64,000 nt of DNA from a virus. The notes under the pieces are model-generated. The model worked only from the letters and a program-made list of their open reading frames with translations, had not been told where the DNA came from and did not search any database. The DNA is taken from positions 1-64,000 of the IMG/VR virus record IMGVR_UViG_3300021519_001244; one strand, written 5' to 3'. Made by a program: the position numbers and the translations under genes. Of this stretch, positions 32,697-41,192 are shown piece after piece (position 1 is the first letter of the stretch; each line of letters starts with the position of its first letter).

Positions 32697-33434
32697 ATGA
32701 CCGATTTTGCTAGATACACCGATGCTGTCTTATCTGCCTTAAAATTTAACCCAAGGGCAACAGATGTTATAGCAAAGAAACAAGAAATATTAGATGGAGT
32801 TTATGCAACACATAACTTTAGTCCTTCTAGTATTTTATTTGTAGGGTTCAGTCCCACTATACTAAGTTGTAATGCTTCTGTTATCACGGTAACAGCAATT
32901 AGTCAAGAAGCACGGGATTACATAAAGTCCAAGGGAGTAAAATTTACGTATATTCCGTTAGATGACATTACTAACTATACCAAACAATTCCAAGTAGTTA
33001 TTGCATTAGAAGAATTTTTTACTTTTGCTGATTCTGATGCAGACCAGCAAAATTCTGTTAAAACAATTTGTTCTGCGGCCACTGACTTTGTAATAAGTAC
33101 TTTAAGAGATTACAAGAATCAAGATTTTAAAGATCGTGAGTTTAGCTTACCGGCGTTGGTTAGAAATGGGTCGGATAGTACAATTTACGCAGAATACCAT
33201 GATTGGGATTTAAAGGATCGTACACTATGGAACACAATGGTATACGAAATTGAAAATCCAAGCGGCACATTAACTACGTATGGATTATTCCAAAGACGTA
33301 CAATGTACTTTAAGCAGTTAGCAAAGTTTAGTTCGGACGCTGGGGCAGTGGGTTTCCTCGTTCATAAGAACTTGATGTATAAGAGTTTAATAAAGAAAAA
33401 CTATGAACACGTAATTAGCATACAATTCGAGTAA
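32697..33434 (+). CDS. hypothetical protein, possible methyltransferase-like fold
   Basis: 245 aa. Residues about 40-130 alternate strands and helices with SSILFVGFSPTILSC and a later VVIALEEFFTFAD, similar to Rossmann-like methyltransferases but lacking a clear glycine-rich SAM loop. Similar proteins occur in T4-like phages next to fibre genes. It ends three bases before the fibre-like protein start. Function unknown. Confidence 0.5.
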   Translation: MTDFARYTDAVLSALKFNPRATDVIAKKQEILDGVYATHNFSPSSILFVGFSPTILSCNASVITVTAISQEARDYIKSKGVKFTYIPLDDITNYTKQFQVVIALEEFFTFADSDADQQNSVKTICSAATDFVISTLRDYKNQDFKDREFSLPALVRNGSDSTIYAEYHDWDLKDRTLWNTMVYEIENPSGTLTTYGLFQRRTMYFKQLAKFSSDAGAVGFLVHKNLMYKSLIKKNYEHVISIQFE

Positions 33435-33436
33435 AA

Positions 33437-34702
33437 ATGGATATCGATCAACACGTAAACCAAATAGTTCAAAACATAGTAGCAGATATAACAACAAAAG
33501 TACAAGCCCAAGCCGCTGACGCAATTTCTCAGAAGATTGACGAAGTTCTTAGTACGTTAGATTATTCTACTTTACTGTCAGATAAACTAAGTCAAAAATT
33601 AGATATAAAATTATCTAGTTTACCAATTGATAAAAATACCATTGAAACAGAGTTAACAAACAGGGTTAATAACTTGGCACGTAACCTGTCTGTGTCTGTT
33701 GAACAACAATCATTAAAGATAATCACCGATACCGTAAGTGGATATGTGAGTCAAATTGATTTTAAAGACTTATATCAAAAAACAATAGTACAGGCTGTAG
33801 CAAATGCAGAAGTCACATTCCCTGTAGCAAGTATACCACATTCGTCTATACAGTTTGAAGGATTAACAGTATCCGGCAATCAGGTAATTGGCGGAATAAT
33901 TCAACAATTTGGCAGTACCGGAATAGATGATCAATCCACTGTATGCCAATTGACTATACGGGATGATGTAACAGTAGTTGAGAATAATTTGCTAACCAAG
34001 GACTTAACCGTTAAGGGTACCACTACAATAGAAGGTGATCTAAATGTGACTGGTGAAATCCCGGAAACCAGTGCTATGTTTATTAAGTTTGTGAATGCCG
34101 CCACAAACAATGTGCGTACCAGCCTAGATCAAGTTGTATTTAAAAGTTATGCAGATATGGTAATTGATACCATTAAAAAAGATGGCCTGGATCTTACTAA
34201 AATTAAGTTAAATGGCGAGGAAGTAATAAATGGTGGCAACCTAAGCAACGCAATTACTTTTAGTAATTTACAACGGGTCGGTCAACTAAACGAACTACAG
34301 GTACGCGGTGAAACATTACTGGGCGAAACAGTTTATGTATCCGGAAAGCGTGTAGGTATTAACACCATTGAACCAACACAATCATTGAGTATTTGGGATC
34401 AAGAAATTGAAGTTGGTATCGGAAAGCAGTCAACCAATACCGCTATAATTGGTGCACCTCGCAATCAAACATTAGTTATCAGCGCAAACAACAAAAACAA
34501 CCTAACCTTATTACCAGATGGTTCTGTTTCGGTTAATCGGATAAACCTTGGTAGTGTAAGTATGTCAAGCAGTGATAAACCTCCAATGGACAATCAACCC
34601 AAAGGAACAATCATGTTTAATAGTAATCCTAGTCTTGGTGGACCAATGGGTTGGGTAAGTCTTGGCGATGCCCGTTGGGCAAATTTTGGAATCATTGACT
34701 AA
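33437..34702 (+). CDS. tail-fibre-like virion protein
   Basis: 421 aa. Residues 1-110 are a coiled coil (VNQIVQNIVADITTKVQAQAADAISQKIDEVL). The middle is beta-rich repeats like TVKGTTTIEGDLNVTGEIPE, typical of fibre shafts. The end MGWVSLGDARWANFGII resembles virion protein endings. Likely a short fibre or a fibre-associated protein. Promoter for uvsE starts inside its last codons. Confidence 0.72.
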   Translation: MDIDQHVNQIVQNIVADITTKVQAQAADAISQKIDEVLSTLDYSTLLSDKLSQKLDIKLSSLPIDKNTIETELTNRVNNLARNLSVSVEQQSLKIITDTVSGYVSQIDFKDLYQKTIVQAVANAEVTFPVASIPHSSIQFEGLTVSGNQVIGGIIQQFGSTGIDDQSTVCQLTIRDDVTVVENNLLTKDLTVKGTTTIEGDLNVTGEIPETSAMFIKFVNAATNNVRTSLDQVVFKSYADMVIDTIKKDGLDLTKIKLNGEEVINGGNLSNAITFSNLQRVGQLNELQVRGETLLGETVYVSGKRVGINTIEPTQSLSIWDQEIEVGIGKQSTNTAIIGAPRNQTLVISANNKNNLTLLPDGSVSVNRINLGSVSMSSSDKPPMDNQPKGTIMFNSNPSLGGPMGWVSLGDARWANFGIID

Positions 34703-34723
34703 TAATTAACATACTGCTATACT
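34695..34723 (+). promoter_or_regulatory. sigma70 promoter for leaderless uvsE mRNA
   Basis: TTGACT (34695-34700), 17-base spacer, TATACT (34718-34723), then ATG at 34730, seven bases later. No ribosome site. Same architecture as for 14866 and 52271. Confidence 0.7.
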
Positions 34724-34729
34724 AGCGGC

Positions 34730-35746
34730 ATGATTACAACTAAAATTGGTTTCGCTTGTAAATTTTCCTCGTTGACAAACAAGGGAATCGTATCTGTTCC
34801 TGAGATGAATGTCAAAGCCACAACCTGTCGTTGGTTGCGTGAACATCCAACAGAAGCTGATCAGAGATTGTGGGATATAACTACACATAATCTTGAAGCT
34901 ATCAAACAACTTGTAACTAAAGTAGGAGAGCAAGATGAGCACCTTAGAATGGTACGGCTGGGTAGTGATATATTGCCTGTTTATACTCATAGCGACTGGA
35001 AACATTATTGGTCTCGGAAAGATGTTATACAATACTGTGAAAGGGGATTTGGCGAAATTGGCCGTATCGCTAGGGACCGCGGTGTCCGCCTTAGTTTTCA
35101 TCCTGGTCAGTTTACAGTTCTTGCCAGTGAAAATCCCGGCATAGTCGATCGTTCAATTGAGGAGTTTGAATATCATGCAACAATGGCCGCTTGGATGGGG
35201 TTTGGCAGAAGTTTCCAGGACTTTAAAATTAACGTCCACATCTCAGGTAGACAAGGCCCTGACGGAATCCGTAAAGCATATAAACGGCTCAGTCCAGAAG
35301 CAAGGAATTGTATTACCATCGAAAACGAAGAAAACTCTTGGGGGTTAAATGATTGTATTGAGCTTTGTGATTTGTTGCCTATTGTTCTTGACATACATCA
35401 TCATTGGATTCGCGAAGGAGTATACATTGATCCAGCTGATGACACCGTTGCGCGAGTGTTGGATAGTTGGCGCGGTGTTCGCCCTACTATGCATTATAGT
35501 ATCAGTAGGGAAGATTACCTAGTAGGACATGACGCCAATGTTTTACCTGATCATGCCCAATTATTGGCGCAGGGTTACAAAAAGCAGAAGCTACGTGCCC
35601 ACAGTGATTTTTATTGGAATCACGCTGTAAATGATTGGGCATTGGGGTTCAATGATCAATTTGATATCATGTGCGAAAGCAAGGCCAAGAATCTCGCTAG
35701 TTTTAAATTAGCGGAAATAAGAAACAAAGGCCGGCTTAAAATATAA
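34730..35746 (+). CDS. uvsE: UV damage endonuclease UvsE/UVDE
   Basis: 338 aa with the UvdE signatures: N-terminal IGFACKF, RLGSDILPVYTHSDW, VRLSFHPGQFTVL, EFEYHATMAAWMG, KINVHISGR and IENEE, which provide the metal ligands (His, Glu, Asp) of its TIM barrel. The enzyme nicks DNA beside UV photoproducts, allowing repair. Large sunlit-water phages often encode repair enzymes. The 3' end overlaps the converging glycosyltransferase-like gene by 39 bases. Confidence 0.92.
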   Translation: MITTKIGFACKFSSLTNKGIVSVPEMNVKATTCRWLREHPTEADQRLWDITTHNLEAIKQLVTKVGEQDEHLRMVRLGSDILPVYTHSDWKHYWSRKDVIQYCERGFGEIGRIARDRGVRLSFHPGQFTVLASENPGIVDRSIEEFEYHATMAAWMGFGRSFQDFKINVHISGRQGPDGIRKAYKRLSPEARNCITIENEENSWGLNDCIELCDLLPIVLDIHHHWIREGVYIDPADDTVARVLDSWRGVRPTMHYSISREDYLVGHDANVLPDHAQLLAQGYKKQKLRAHSDFYWNHAVNDWALGFNDQFDIMCESKAKNLASFKLAEIRNKGRLKI

Positions 35747-36790
35747 ATCATACCAATCAGTTGTCATCATAACATTAAAGTTATGATCAACGATTGGTTT
35801 TATTTTATTTAAGATTTCTTCCTGTGGTTGGTTGCATAGATACTTAACTTGTTCCATTGCACCCATAAATCGTGTAGTATGATCGCCAATTGTATCATAC
35901 GTTTCGTCAATGACATTATCAAATGATTTGAATCCGTGTAACTTTAAATTACGTAGATGATATTGTCCCGCTAGGATAACAAACAATCGTCGACCTATTA
36001 TAGGTTTAACTGTTTTTTCAGTATAAAAACTATAGTGATTTGTCCAATTCGTCTCGGCAATGATGCTGTATACAGTTTGGTTGTAAATGCTAAGTGGTAT
36101 GATTTGACTTATGCTCATGCGATGATCATAGTAAGGGAAACGTTCCACAGTCCATTCCACATCGCGATCAACCACAAGCCCTTCGTTCTCCCACAACCAT
36201 TTATCGGCAGTTGTATTTGCCAGATTGCAGTCGCGACTTGCGTCTAAGTATGTGACAATATTCCTGTCAGCCAGATTATTTTCAACAATATAATCATATG
36301 CAAATCGTCTATGAATTTTACGTCTACCTAGCAATACGTCAAATGCTAATTTCTTTGGCGTGTATGGTGTTAATGTATCCAACGTCTGCGGTCGTACATT
36401 ACGATAAAAATGCACAGTGGTAGTAAACCAATCGTAAAATCTATGCACTGGACTATGCACTAGAGATAAATTTAATTCCCCGCATATAAAGTATGCAATA
36501 TTTTTTTGATCATTTCTTTGTAGTATTTCTACGGTGCGATCATGTAGTTCGCTTACTAGCACCAACACCGAATTGGCATTCTCTGCAAAGTATCGTAATT
36601 CCGCATCAAAGTTTGGATCAATGGGATACGGCATCTGTAAGCACACTACTTTATTGTCGTGCTGACTAGATACAAATGTATCTTTATCATTGTAAATTTT
36701 TGTGTCTAGTAGATTACAACGGGAAAAGTGAAAGTGAAAAAGGGCATCGGTATCTGATGTAACGAATACCCCCGTGGTAACACCGGCCAT
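35708..36790 (-). CDS. glycosyltransferase-like (exostosin/GT-B-type) protein, second copy
   Basis: About 360 aa. ATG at 36790 is preferred to a TTG six bases further upstream. C-terminal motif FYTEKTVKPIIGRRLFVILAGQYHLRNLKLHGFKSFDNVIDETYD matches the equivalent region in 28775-30025, so the two are distant paralogues. The N-terminal halves differ, suggesting different acceptors. It starts ten bases after the stop of the small membrane gene upstream. Confidence 0.68.
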   Translation of the reverse strand: MAGVTTGVFVTSDTDALFHFHFSRCNLLDTKIYNDKDTFVSSQHDNKVVCLQMPYPIDPNFDAELRYFAENANSVLVLVSELHDRTVEILQRNDQKNIAYFICGELNLSLVHSPVHRFYDWFTTTVHFYRNVRPQTLDTLTPYTPKKLAFDVLLGRRKIHRRFAYDYIVENNLADRNIVTYLDASRDCNLANTTADKWLWENEGLVVDRDVEWTVERFPYYDHRMSISQIIPLSIYNQTVYSIIAETNWTNHYSFYTEKTVKPIIGRRLFVILAGQYHLRNLKLHGFKSFDNVIDETYDTIGDHTTRFMGAMEQVKYLCNQPQEEILNKIKPIVDHNFNVMMTTDWYDLYFKPAFVSYFR

Positions 36791-36799
36791 TTGCAACTA

Positions 36800-37051
36800 T
36801 TAGGCTTTTGGTTTACGTGTAGTGGCTTTTTTAACTGTGGCTTTTGCTTTGGCAGCGCCAGCTCTAACCTTGGTAGCAACAACCTTAACTTCTTCTTCAA
36901 CCTTGGCTTCGATTACTTTAACTTCAGCAATAGCTTCTTCCTTGCTAACAACGCCATCCTGGTTTGTATCCGCTTTTTTGGCAAATGCTTTATATAACAT
37001 ATAACCACCAGCGACTACGACTGCAATAATAATAACTGTAGAAAAATCCAT
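36800..37051 (-). CDS. small membrane protein with EF-hand-like loop
   Basis: 83 aa. A transmembrane segment (IIIAVVVAGGYMLYKAF) is followed by DTNQDGVVSKEE, an excellent 12-residue EF-hand calcium loop, then a lysine/alanine-rich tail. A GGGAGA site precedes the ATG. A single calcium loop on a phage membrane protein is unusual. Function unknown; may anchor nucleic acid through the basic tail. Confidence 0.6.
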   Translation of the reverse strand: MDFSTVIIIAVVVAGGYMLYKAFAKKADTNQDGVVSKEEAIAEVKVIEAKVEEEVKVVATKVRAGAAKAKATVKKATTRKPKA

Positions 37052-37221
37052 TTTAAATCTCCCATTGAATAGATATAATATTTAGTAGACTTTTTGGGTA
37101 AACAGAATATATTAATTGTTGCACCGCAAGGTAAATACTGTTATACTAGATACTTGGTATAACGTAAGATGCTGAATAGTTCGGGTCTTACAATAACATT
37201 TCGCTTAATAAAGGAAAATAA

Positions 37222-37495
37222 AATGTTTACATTAGATACAACAATCGACGCAGTACAATCCGCAAAGAAACAGTTCGTTAAGACGTTTGTAACAAACGAA
37301 ACAATCGCTAAAGCAATGAATGAATTTGTTGACGCACAAGCCGCATACACAAAACAAGCAACCAAAGTTGGTACAGATACATTTACCACACTAGCACAAG
37401 AATCTGTTAAGGCCGTTAAAGAAGCTTCAAAATTTGACTACACCAAGTTCGGTGAAGGCATTATGAAGGCATACACAGCCCAGGGCAAAAAGTAA
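37222..37495 (+). CDS. phasin-like small helical protein
   Basis: Start at 37222 preceded by AAAGGA; an in-frame ATG 53 bases upstream lies in the leader. 90 aa, all helical, resembling phasin-type proteins (FVKTFVTNETIAKAMNEFVDAQAAYTKQATKVGTDTF), which coat polyhydroxyalkanoate granules in Betaproteobacteria. The match is by pattern only. Strong terminator follows. Confidence 0.55.
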
Positions 37496-37517
37496 CTTTG
37501 TTGCTAAAAAACAACAA

Positions 37518-37546
37518 ATAACCCCCTGATTTTAGGGGGTTTTTTA
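37518..37546 (+). terminator. intrinsic terminator after phasin-like gene
   Basis: AACCCCCT and AGGGGGTT form an 8-bp stem around a short loop (GATTTT) followed by a six-T run. Strong Rho-independent terminator. Confidence 0.88.
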
Positions 37547-37561
37547 ATGGCCAAAATATGG

Positions 37562-37621
37562 TTGACCCGAAATTCGGGTTCGTGTATACTAGTTGTATTG
37601 TTAATAAAGAGGAGTTACTAA
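37562..37621 (+). promoter_or_regulatory. early promoter with palindromic spacer, class B copy 1
   Basis: TTGACC (37562-37567), 17-base spacer and TATACT (37585-37590). The spacer contains the palindrome CCCGAAATTCGGG, a possible repressor or activator site. The whole 60-base segment, with AAAGAGGAG ribosome site, is repeated at 52781-52839 with few changes; a third related promoter is at 38001-38029. Confidence 0.78.
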
Positions 37622-37996
37622 ATGGCTTATATTACTGCCCAAGAAGTTAAAGCAATCCGCGATGAACTTAAAGCACAATTTCCAAAGTTCAAATTTGGTG
37701 TGCGTAAGGGCTCGGGTAGTTTGTCCGTTGATGTAACAATTAAAAGCGGACCCACTGACTTTTCCAATGCACTGGAAAACCACGGTCAAATCAATCAGTA
37801 TCACTTGCATAATTATGGTGAGCATCAAGCATTTTTTGAGCAGATCATGCGTATAATTAAGATTGCCCCGTCCACGATCCCCAATGGACGTCGTTGGTTT
37901 GATGAGTCGGATTCAATGACTGACTATTTCCATACTGCATATTACATCCACTTGCAAGTTGGCCAGTGGGACACTCCGTATATACTGTCAAAATAA
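37622..37996 (+). CDS. LPD29-like small protein
   Basis: 124 aa beginning AYITAQEVKAIRDELKAQFPKFKFGVRKGSGSLSVDVTI, the pattern of the Large Polyvalent-protein-associated Domain 29. Such domains occur in phage and plasmid proteins without a known activity. Early promoter and strong ribosome site (GAGGAG) indicate high early expression. Family assignment is by pattern. Confidence 0.6.
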   Translation: MAYITAQEVKAIRDELKAQFPKFKFGVRKGSGSLSVDVTIKSGPTDFSNALENHGQINQYHLHNYGEHQAFFEQIMRIIKIAPSTIPNGRRWFDESDSMTDYFHTAYYIHLQVGQWDTPYILSK

Positions 37997-38000
37997 GTGG

Positions 38001-38029
38001 TTGACCCAAAATTCGGGTTCATGTATAAT
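38001..38029 (+). promoter_or_regulatory. early promoter class B, copy 2
   Basis: TTGACC, 17-base spacer with CAAAATTCGGGTTC and TATAAT (38024-38029). Half of the palindrome CCCGAAATTCGGG is altered (CCCAAAATTCGGG). It drives 38060. Confidence 0.75.
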
Positions 38030-38059
38030 GTATGTATAGTGAAAAACAAGGAGAGAAAC

Positions 38060-38335
38060 ATGTTTGTAGTTTACCATAAAGAAACCACCAAAATTGTTGG
38101 TAGCCGTGTTCACAATACGTGGAAGAGTCTAGGTGCCGCAAAAGCGCATTTGGGCCGTATGGCTAAAATGGGTTACAATGTAGACGAATACGATATTGCT
38201 TCTTACTCGTTCTTTTCCGACAGCATTGAAAAAACTGTGGTCCGTACAAATTTGATGTCGGGCAAGGAATTTACCGAAAGTGTAAATACACCACATTATT
38301 GCAGTCCGTCTAGTGAATCATATTGGAGTATGTAA
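38060..38335 (+). CDS. small hypothetical protein, 91 aa
   Basis: ATG at 38060 is chosen because it follows AAGGAGAG by about eight bases and the class B promoter; an in-frame ATG at 37997 would lie across the promoter. Soluble protein (MFVVYHKETTKIVGSRVHNTWKSL...). No family recognised. The stop overlaps the ATG of the next small gene (TAAATG, adjacent). Confidence 0.6.
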   Translation: MFVVYHKETTKIVGSRVHNTWKSLGAAKAHLGRMAKMGYNVDEYDIASYSFFSDSIEKTVVRTNLMSGKEFTESVNTPHYCSPSSESYWSM

Positions 38336-38458
38336 ATGATTACCATATACAACGAGATGAAACAAGCTGGTTTGAGTAAAACCGATATGGTTATAGAAGT
38401 GGCGTGTGCGGTCATGGTGTTTGCGGTGCCATTGTTGTTTTTGTTCATTGACCAATAA
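38336..38458 (+). CDS. small membrane protein, 40 aa
   Basis: ATG follows the previous stop directly; 40 aa with a C-terminal transmembrane segment (VACAVMVFAVPLLFLFIDQ). Its coupling supports it. Function unknown. Confidence 0.55.
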   Translation: MITIYNEMKQAGLSKTDMVIEVACAVMVFAVPLLFLFIDQ

Positions 38459-38511
38459 ATTGTTTTGTAGTAAACTGTATTTCCGATTAACCAATAAGTA
38501 AAGAGCCATAT

Positions 38512-38835
38512 ATGAGTTTATTGTATCTTAGAGCAAGACCAATTTTAGCGTTCAACGAAAATGATCCGCTACACAGGAAATACTATTACGAATTCATGAC
38601 AACAAGGTCGTGGGGTCATTGTCCAGTTCGATTTATGGCAGAGGCTCTTAACACTAGCCTTGTGTATCATATAAACGAAAGGATGTTAGCTTATTATGTC
38701 AAACAAGAATTTGCCAAACGTATCGCGAAGCCCAAACCCAAGGGTGCATCTGGCGCTGTTCGCAAGAAACAGCCCATTCAAGCCAAAACAGGTACAGTTA
38801 AAAAATCTGTATCAAAGAAAACCAAAGCACTCTAA
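38512..38835 (+). CDS. small basic hypothetical protein, 107 aa
   Basis: Preceded by TGTAGTAAACTGTA, a sequence also found before 39946 and likely a promoter element. The N-terminal half is folded; the C-terminal 40 residues are Lys/Ala/Pro-rich (KPKPKGASGAVRKKQP), like DNA-binding tails. No domain recognised. Confidence 0.58.
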   Translation: MSLLYLRARPILAFNENDPLHRKYYYEFMTTRSWGHCPVRFMAEALNTSLVYHINERMLAYYVKQEFAKRIAKPKPKGASGAVRKKQPIQAKTGTVKKSVSKKTKAL

Positions 38836-38858
38836 ACCCGAAAATTATGGAGAATAAA

Positions 38859-39014
38859 ATGACTCACCAAGTTGAAGCCGTTGCCAATGAAGCAGTATTT
38901 CGTATGCAGTTTAACACCCGCGATGCCGTGCGGTATGTGCAACGTAATGCCAGCGTGGATCAAGCAACCGCGCAAAGTGCAGTTCGACAAGTAATGGTTT
39001 TTCATAAGAAATGA
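38859..39014 (+). CDS. small hypothetical protein, 51 aa
   Basis: A 51-codon frame with a GGAGA site before its ATG, ending by ATGA overlap with the next gene. Helical and polar (HQVEAVANEAVFRMQFNTRDAVRYV). Function unknown. Confidence 0.55.
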   Translation: MTHQVEAVANEAVFRMQFNTRDAVRYVQRNASVDQATAQSAVRQVMVFHKK

Positions 39015-39337
39015 AATTGTTAACAGCGTCGCTGATGGTTATAAGTTTAGTTGGGTGTGCAACCAGCAACCAGCCCAGCGGCCCTGTTAACCATCCTCGA
39101 GTTCGGGCAATTAGTTATGCTCAGTTAACTGAATTTTCTAATAATATGAGCAATAAAAATTGTCCCAGAATAGATGAAACTATTAATTTTTTAGAATCCC
39201 AATTGGAGGCCAAGGGTTTACTGTATGCCACACCGGAACAGTTAAACGATGAAGATCGTAAGTATAATGCCACAGCCAGGCTAACCATATGGGGCTTACG
39301 TATTGGGTGCAACAATCCCAATAGGTATAGATCATGA
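39011..39337 (+). CDS. putative lipoprotein, 108 aa
   Basis: Signal peptide with lipobox LVGC (Cys16). The mature part contains three further cysteines. It is coupled by ATGA overlaps to genes on both sides. Exported lipoproteins of this kind in phages may act in superinfection exclusion or lysis (Rz1-like), but no such motif is seen. Confidence 0.6.
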   Translation: MKLLTASLMVISLVGCATSNQPSGPVNHPRVRAISYAQLTEFSNNMSNKNCPRIDETINFLESQLEAKGLLYATPEQLNDEDRKYNATARLTIWGLRIGCNNPNRYRS

Positions 39338-39897
39338 AGCGTACCGTGTTATTTGGTTTATGTTTAGCAAGTGCTGTGGCCAATGCTGATTGTTATGTTA
39401 GGTCAAGTATTAAACTATCAGTTCAACCAGTTAATACAACGCCAACGGATATCCAAAAATTAGTGGTGCCCGATGCAAAAGGTTTCAAGTGTGTAATTCG
39501 GTACAGAATCCATATCAATGATGATTGGCAGACGGCTGAAGGCATTGGATATAATAAAACCGAGGCAGGTGCATGTATACAGGCATTGGAATTACAAAAA
39601 GGATTTATCTTAGAAGAAGTTATACCCACTAGAGTCAAGGCAGACACCCAGATGGTGTGTAGTGACTTAATTGATATTAAGGTACGTCCGGTTAAAGTTG
39701 GAGAAACTATTTGGGATTCTGAAGCAGATATGCACAGACACCCAGCTGAGAGAAAGCCGTTTAATTATAAAGGTACTGTATGCAGGATGTTTACAGAACG
39801 AAACGACAAGGACCGAAATTTGTATACGTACCAAGGTATCATGTGTCGCACTACATCACAGCCAGATTCAAAATGGCGTGTGATTGACAAGTATTGA
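39334..39897 (+). CDS. secreted cysteine-containing protein, 187 aa
   Basis: Signal peptide of about 18 residues ending VANA-DC. The mature protein has seven cysteines, probably disulphide-bonded in the periplasm. No family recognised. Coupled to the lipoprotein gene upstream. The following region has the TGTAGTAAACTGTA element. Confidence 0.6.
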   Translation: MKRTVLFGLCLASAVANADCYVRSSIKLSVQPVNTTPTDIQKLVVPDAKGFKCVIRYRIHINDDWQTAEGIGYNKTEAGACIQALELQKGFILEEVIPTRVKADTQMVCSDLIDIKVRPVKVGETIWDSEADMHRHPAERKPFNYKGTVCRMFTERNDKDRNLYTYQGIMCRTTSQPDSKWRVIDKY

Positions 39898-39945
39898 TTT
39901 TTGTAGTAAACTGTAGTTATTGTAACCAAACCAAAAGGTGATAAA

Positions 39946-40635
39946 ATGAAGAAGTTAGCGATTGTAGTAGCTGTAGCAAGTGTGTTGAGTGCATGTGGAA
40001 CCACTGGTGGTTCTTCAAATTATACAGCTCAACTTGAGAAACAGGCCGAGCGCACTGAAAAGCAGATGAAAATGGCTATCAGCGAAGCTCCCGAGTGGAT
40101 GACTAAACTGCCCAAGAGTGCCAATGCAGTATTTGAAAATGGTACATCTACCAGCATTGATATGTCCATGGCAGATTTGAAGGCCAAGACTATTGCGTAT
40201 GCTAAAATTTGTACTGCCGCAGGTGGTAAAGTTCGTAGCCAAATGAAAATGTATAGGGCAGATAACGGGGAAGCCAGCGTAGAGCAATCTGAGTTGACTG
40301 TACGTAGCCTGTGTCCGGACATCGACATCACTGGTGTAGAAACTGTGGAAATGAAGCATGTTTCTGAAGGTAACAGAATCCGTACTTATGTGCTAGTTGC
40401 ACTTCCAATTGGGCAATCGAATATTCTTAAATCTACCAAGGATGCAGAAAAACGTGCTCCGGAAGCATTTAGGGAATTAGATACTATCACTAACCCAAGA
40501 TCAGCACCGGTTGTTACGCCCACCCAGGAACGTGGCATTACCTTGATGCCTGTGGACAACGAAGAATACAAGCGCAAGCGCGATGAAGCTCTACAGAAGC
40601 CTGGTGCAGTAGTGGGACAAGCAGTAATTCGTTAA
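39946..40635 (+). CDS. lipoprotein of the LPP20-like type
   Basis: 229 aa; signal peptide with lipobox LSAC (Cys18). The mature body contains APEWMTKLPKSANAVFENGTSTSIDMSMADLKAKTIAYAKICTAAGGKVRSQ, a pattern seen in LPP20-type outer-membrane lipoproteins. AAAGGTG ribosome site. May modify host envelope; role unknown. Confidence 0.62.
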   Translation: MKKLAIVVAVASVLSACGTTGGSSNYTAQLEKQAERTEKQMKMAISEAPEWMTKLPKSANAVFENGTSTSIDMSMADLKAKTIAYAKICTAAGGKVRSQMKMYRADNGEASVEQSELTVRSLCPDIDITGVETVEMKHVSEGNRIRTYVLVALPIGQSNILKSTKDAEKRAPEAFRELDTITNPRSAPVVTPTQERGITLMPVDNEEYKRKRDEALQKPGAVVGQAVIR

Positions 40636-40668
40636 TTTTTGGTAGTAAAAGTGGTACTTTAACGCTTT

Positions 40669-40692
40669 CACAGTATAGGAGTAAATACTGTG
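40669..40692 (+). promoter_or_regulatory. inverted repeat around late-like box upstream of SprT gene
   Basis: CACAGTAT (40669-40676) and ATACTGTG (40685-40692) are perfect 8-bp arms separated by eight bases. TAAATA lies within the 3' arm (40682-40687). A related 7-bp inverted repeat surrounds the box at 43809-43827. Could be an operator on late promoters. Confidence 0.45.
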
Positions 40693-40703
40693 GAGGCGTT
40701 AAC

Positions 40704-41192
40704 ATGTCAAGACCCAATCCGATTCGATCAATAATGGAAAGTCCGCTACCCAGCATAACGTATCAGCGGCGACTGCAATTTCGTCCAACTTACAAAGATA
40801 TTAACTACGCATATAAAATTATTAACAGGCATATCTTTAATAATGTATTACACAAGCCTGTTATTAAACAAGGCATCAGACGCGATACCTGGGGATTTTG
40901 TACCTGGGAATCAGAAAAGCAAAAAACTGGTAGCTGGTGCGTTATTAGCCTGTCCGATAAATGGTTTTGCCCCCAGTGGTTTATGCAAACTTTAGCCCAC
41001 GAAATGGTACATCAATACCAGTGGGATAAACTTACCAAAGATACCAGGGTAGATGCTTACAGCAATCTAAGTGGGGCGCATGGTCCTAGCTTTTTTGAGT
41101 GGCGTGAACAATTTGGGTATTACGGACTTGATTTAAAAATAGCCCATGGACGTCAGCGATGGTTTCTTCATCAAGACTTTGCTAAGTGTTGA
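40704..41192 (+). CDS. SprT-like zinc metalloprotease
   Basis: 162 aa with HEMVH at residues 99-103 and the preceding SprT pattern (FNNVLHKPVIKQG...GFCTWESE). The family includes SprT and the DNA-protein-crosslink protease Spartan; phage copies are common. GGAGG lies about 8 bases before the ATG. Probably cytoplasmic, no signal peptide. The substrate is not known. Confidence 0.82.
   Translation: MSRPNPIRSIMESPLPSITYQRRLQFRPTYKDINYAYKIINRHIFNNVLHKPVIKQGIRRDTWGFCTWESEKQKTGSWCVISLSDKWFCPQWFMQTLAHEMVHQYQWDKLTKDTRVDAYSNLSGAHGPSFFEWREQFGYYGLDLKIAHGRQRWFLHQDFAKC

Noticed and set aside
32669-32713. A 14-codon leaderless micro-ORF after a TAAATA box before 32697
   Set aside because: The ATG sits six bases after the box as in real leaderless genes, but the frame is only 14 codons and the longer gene at 32697 explains the region better.
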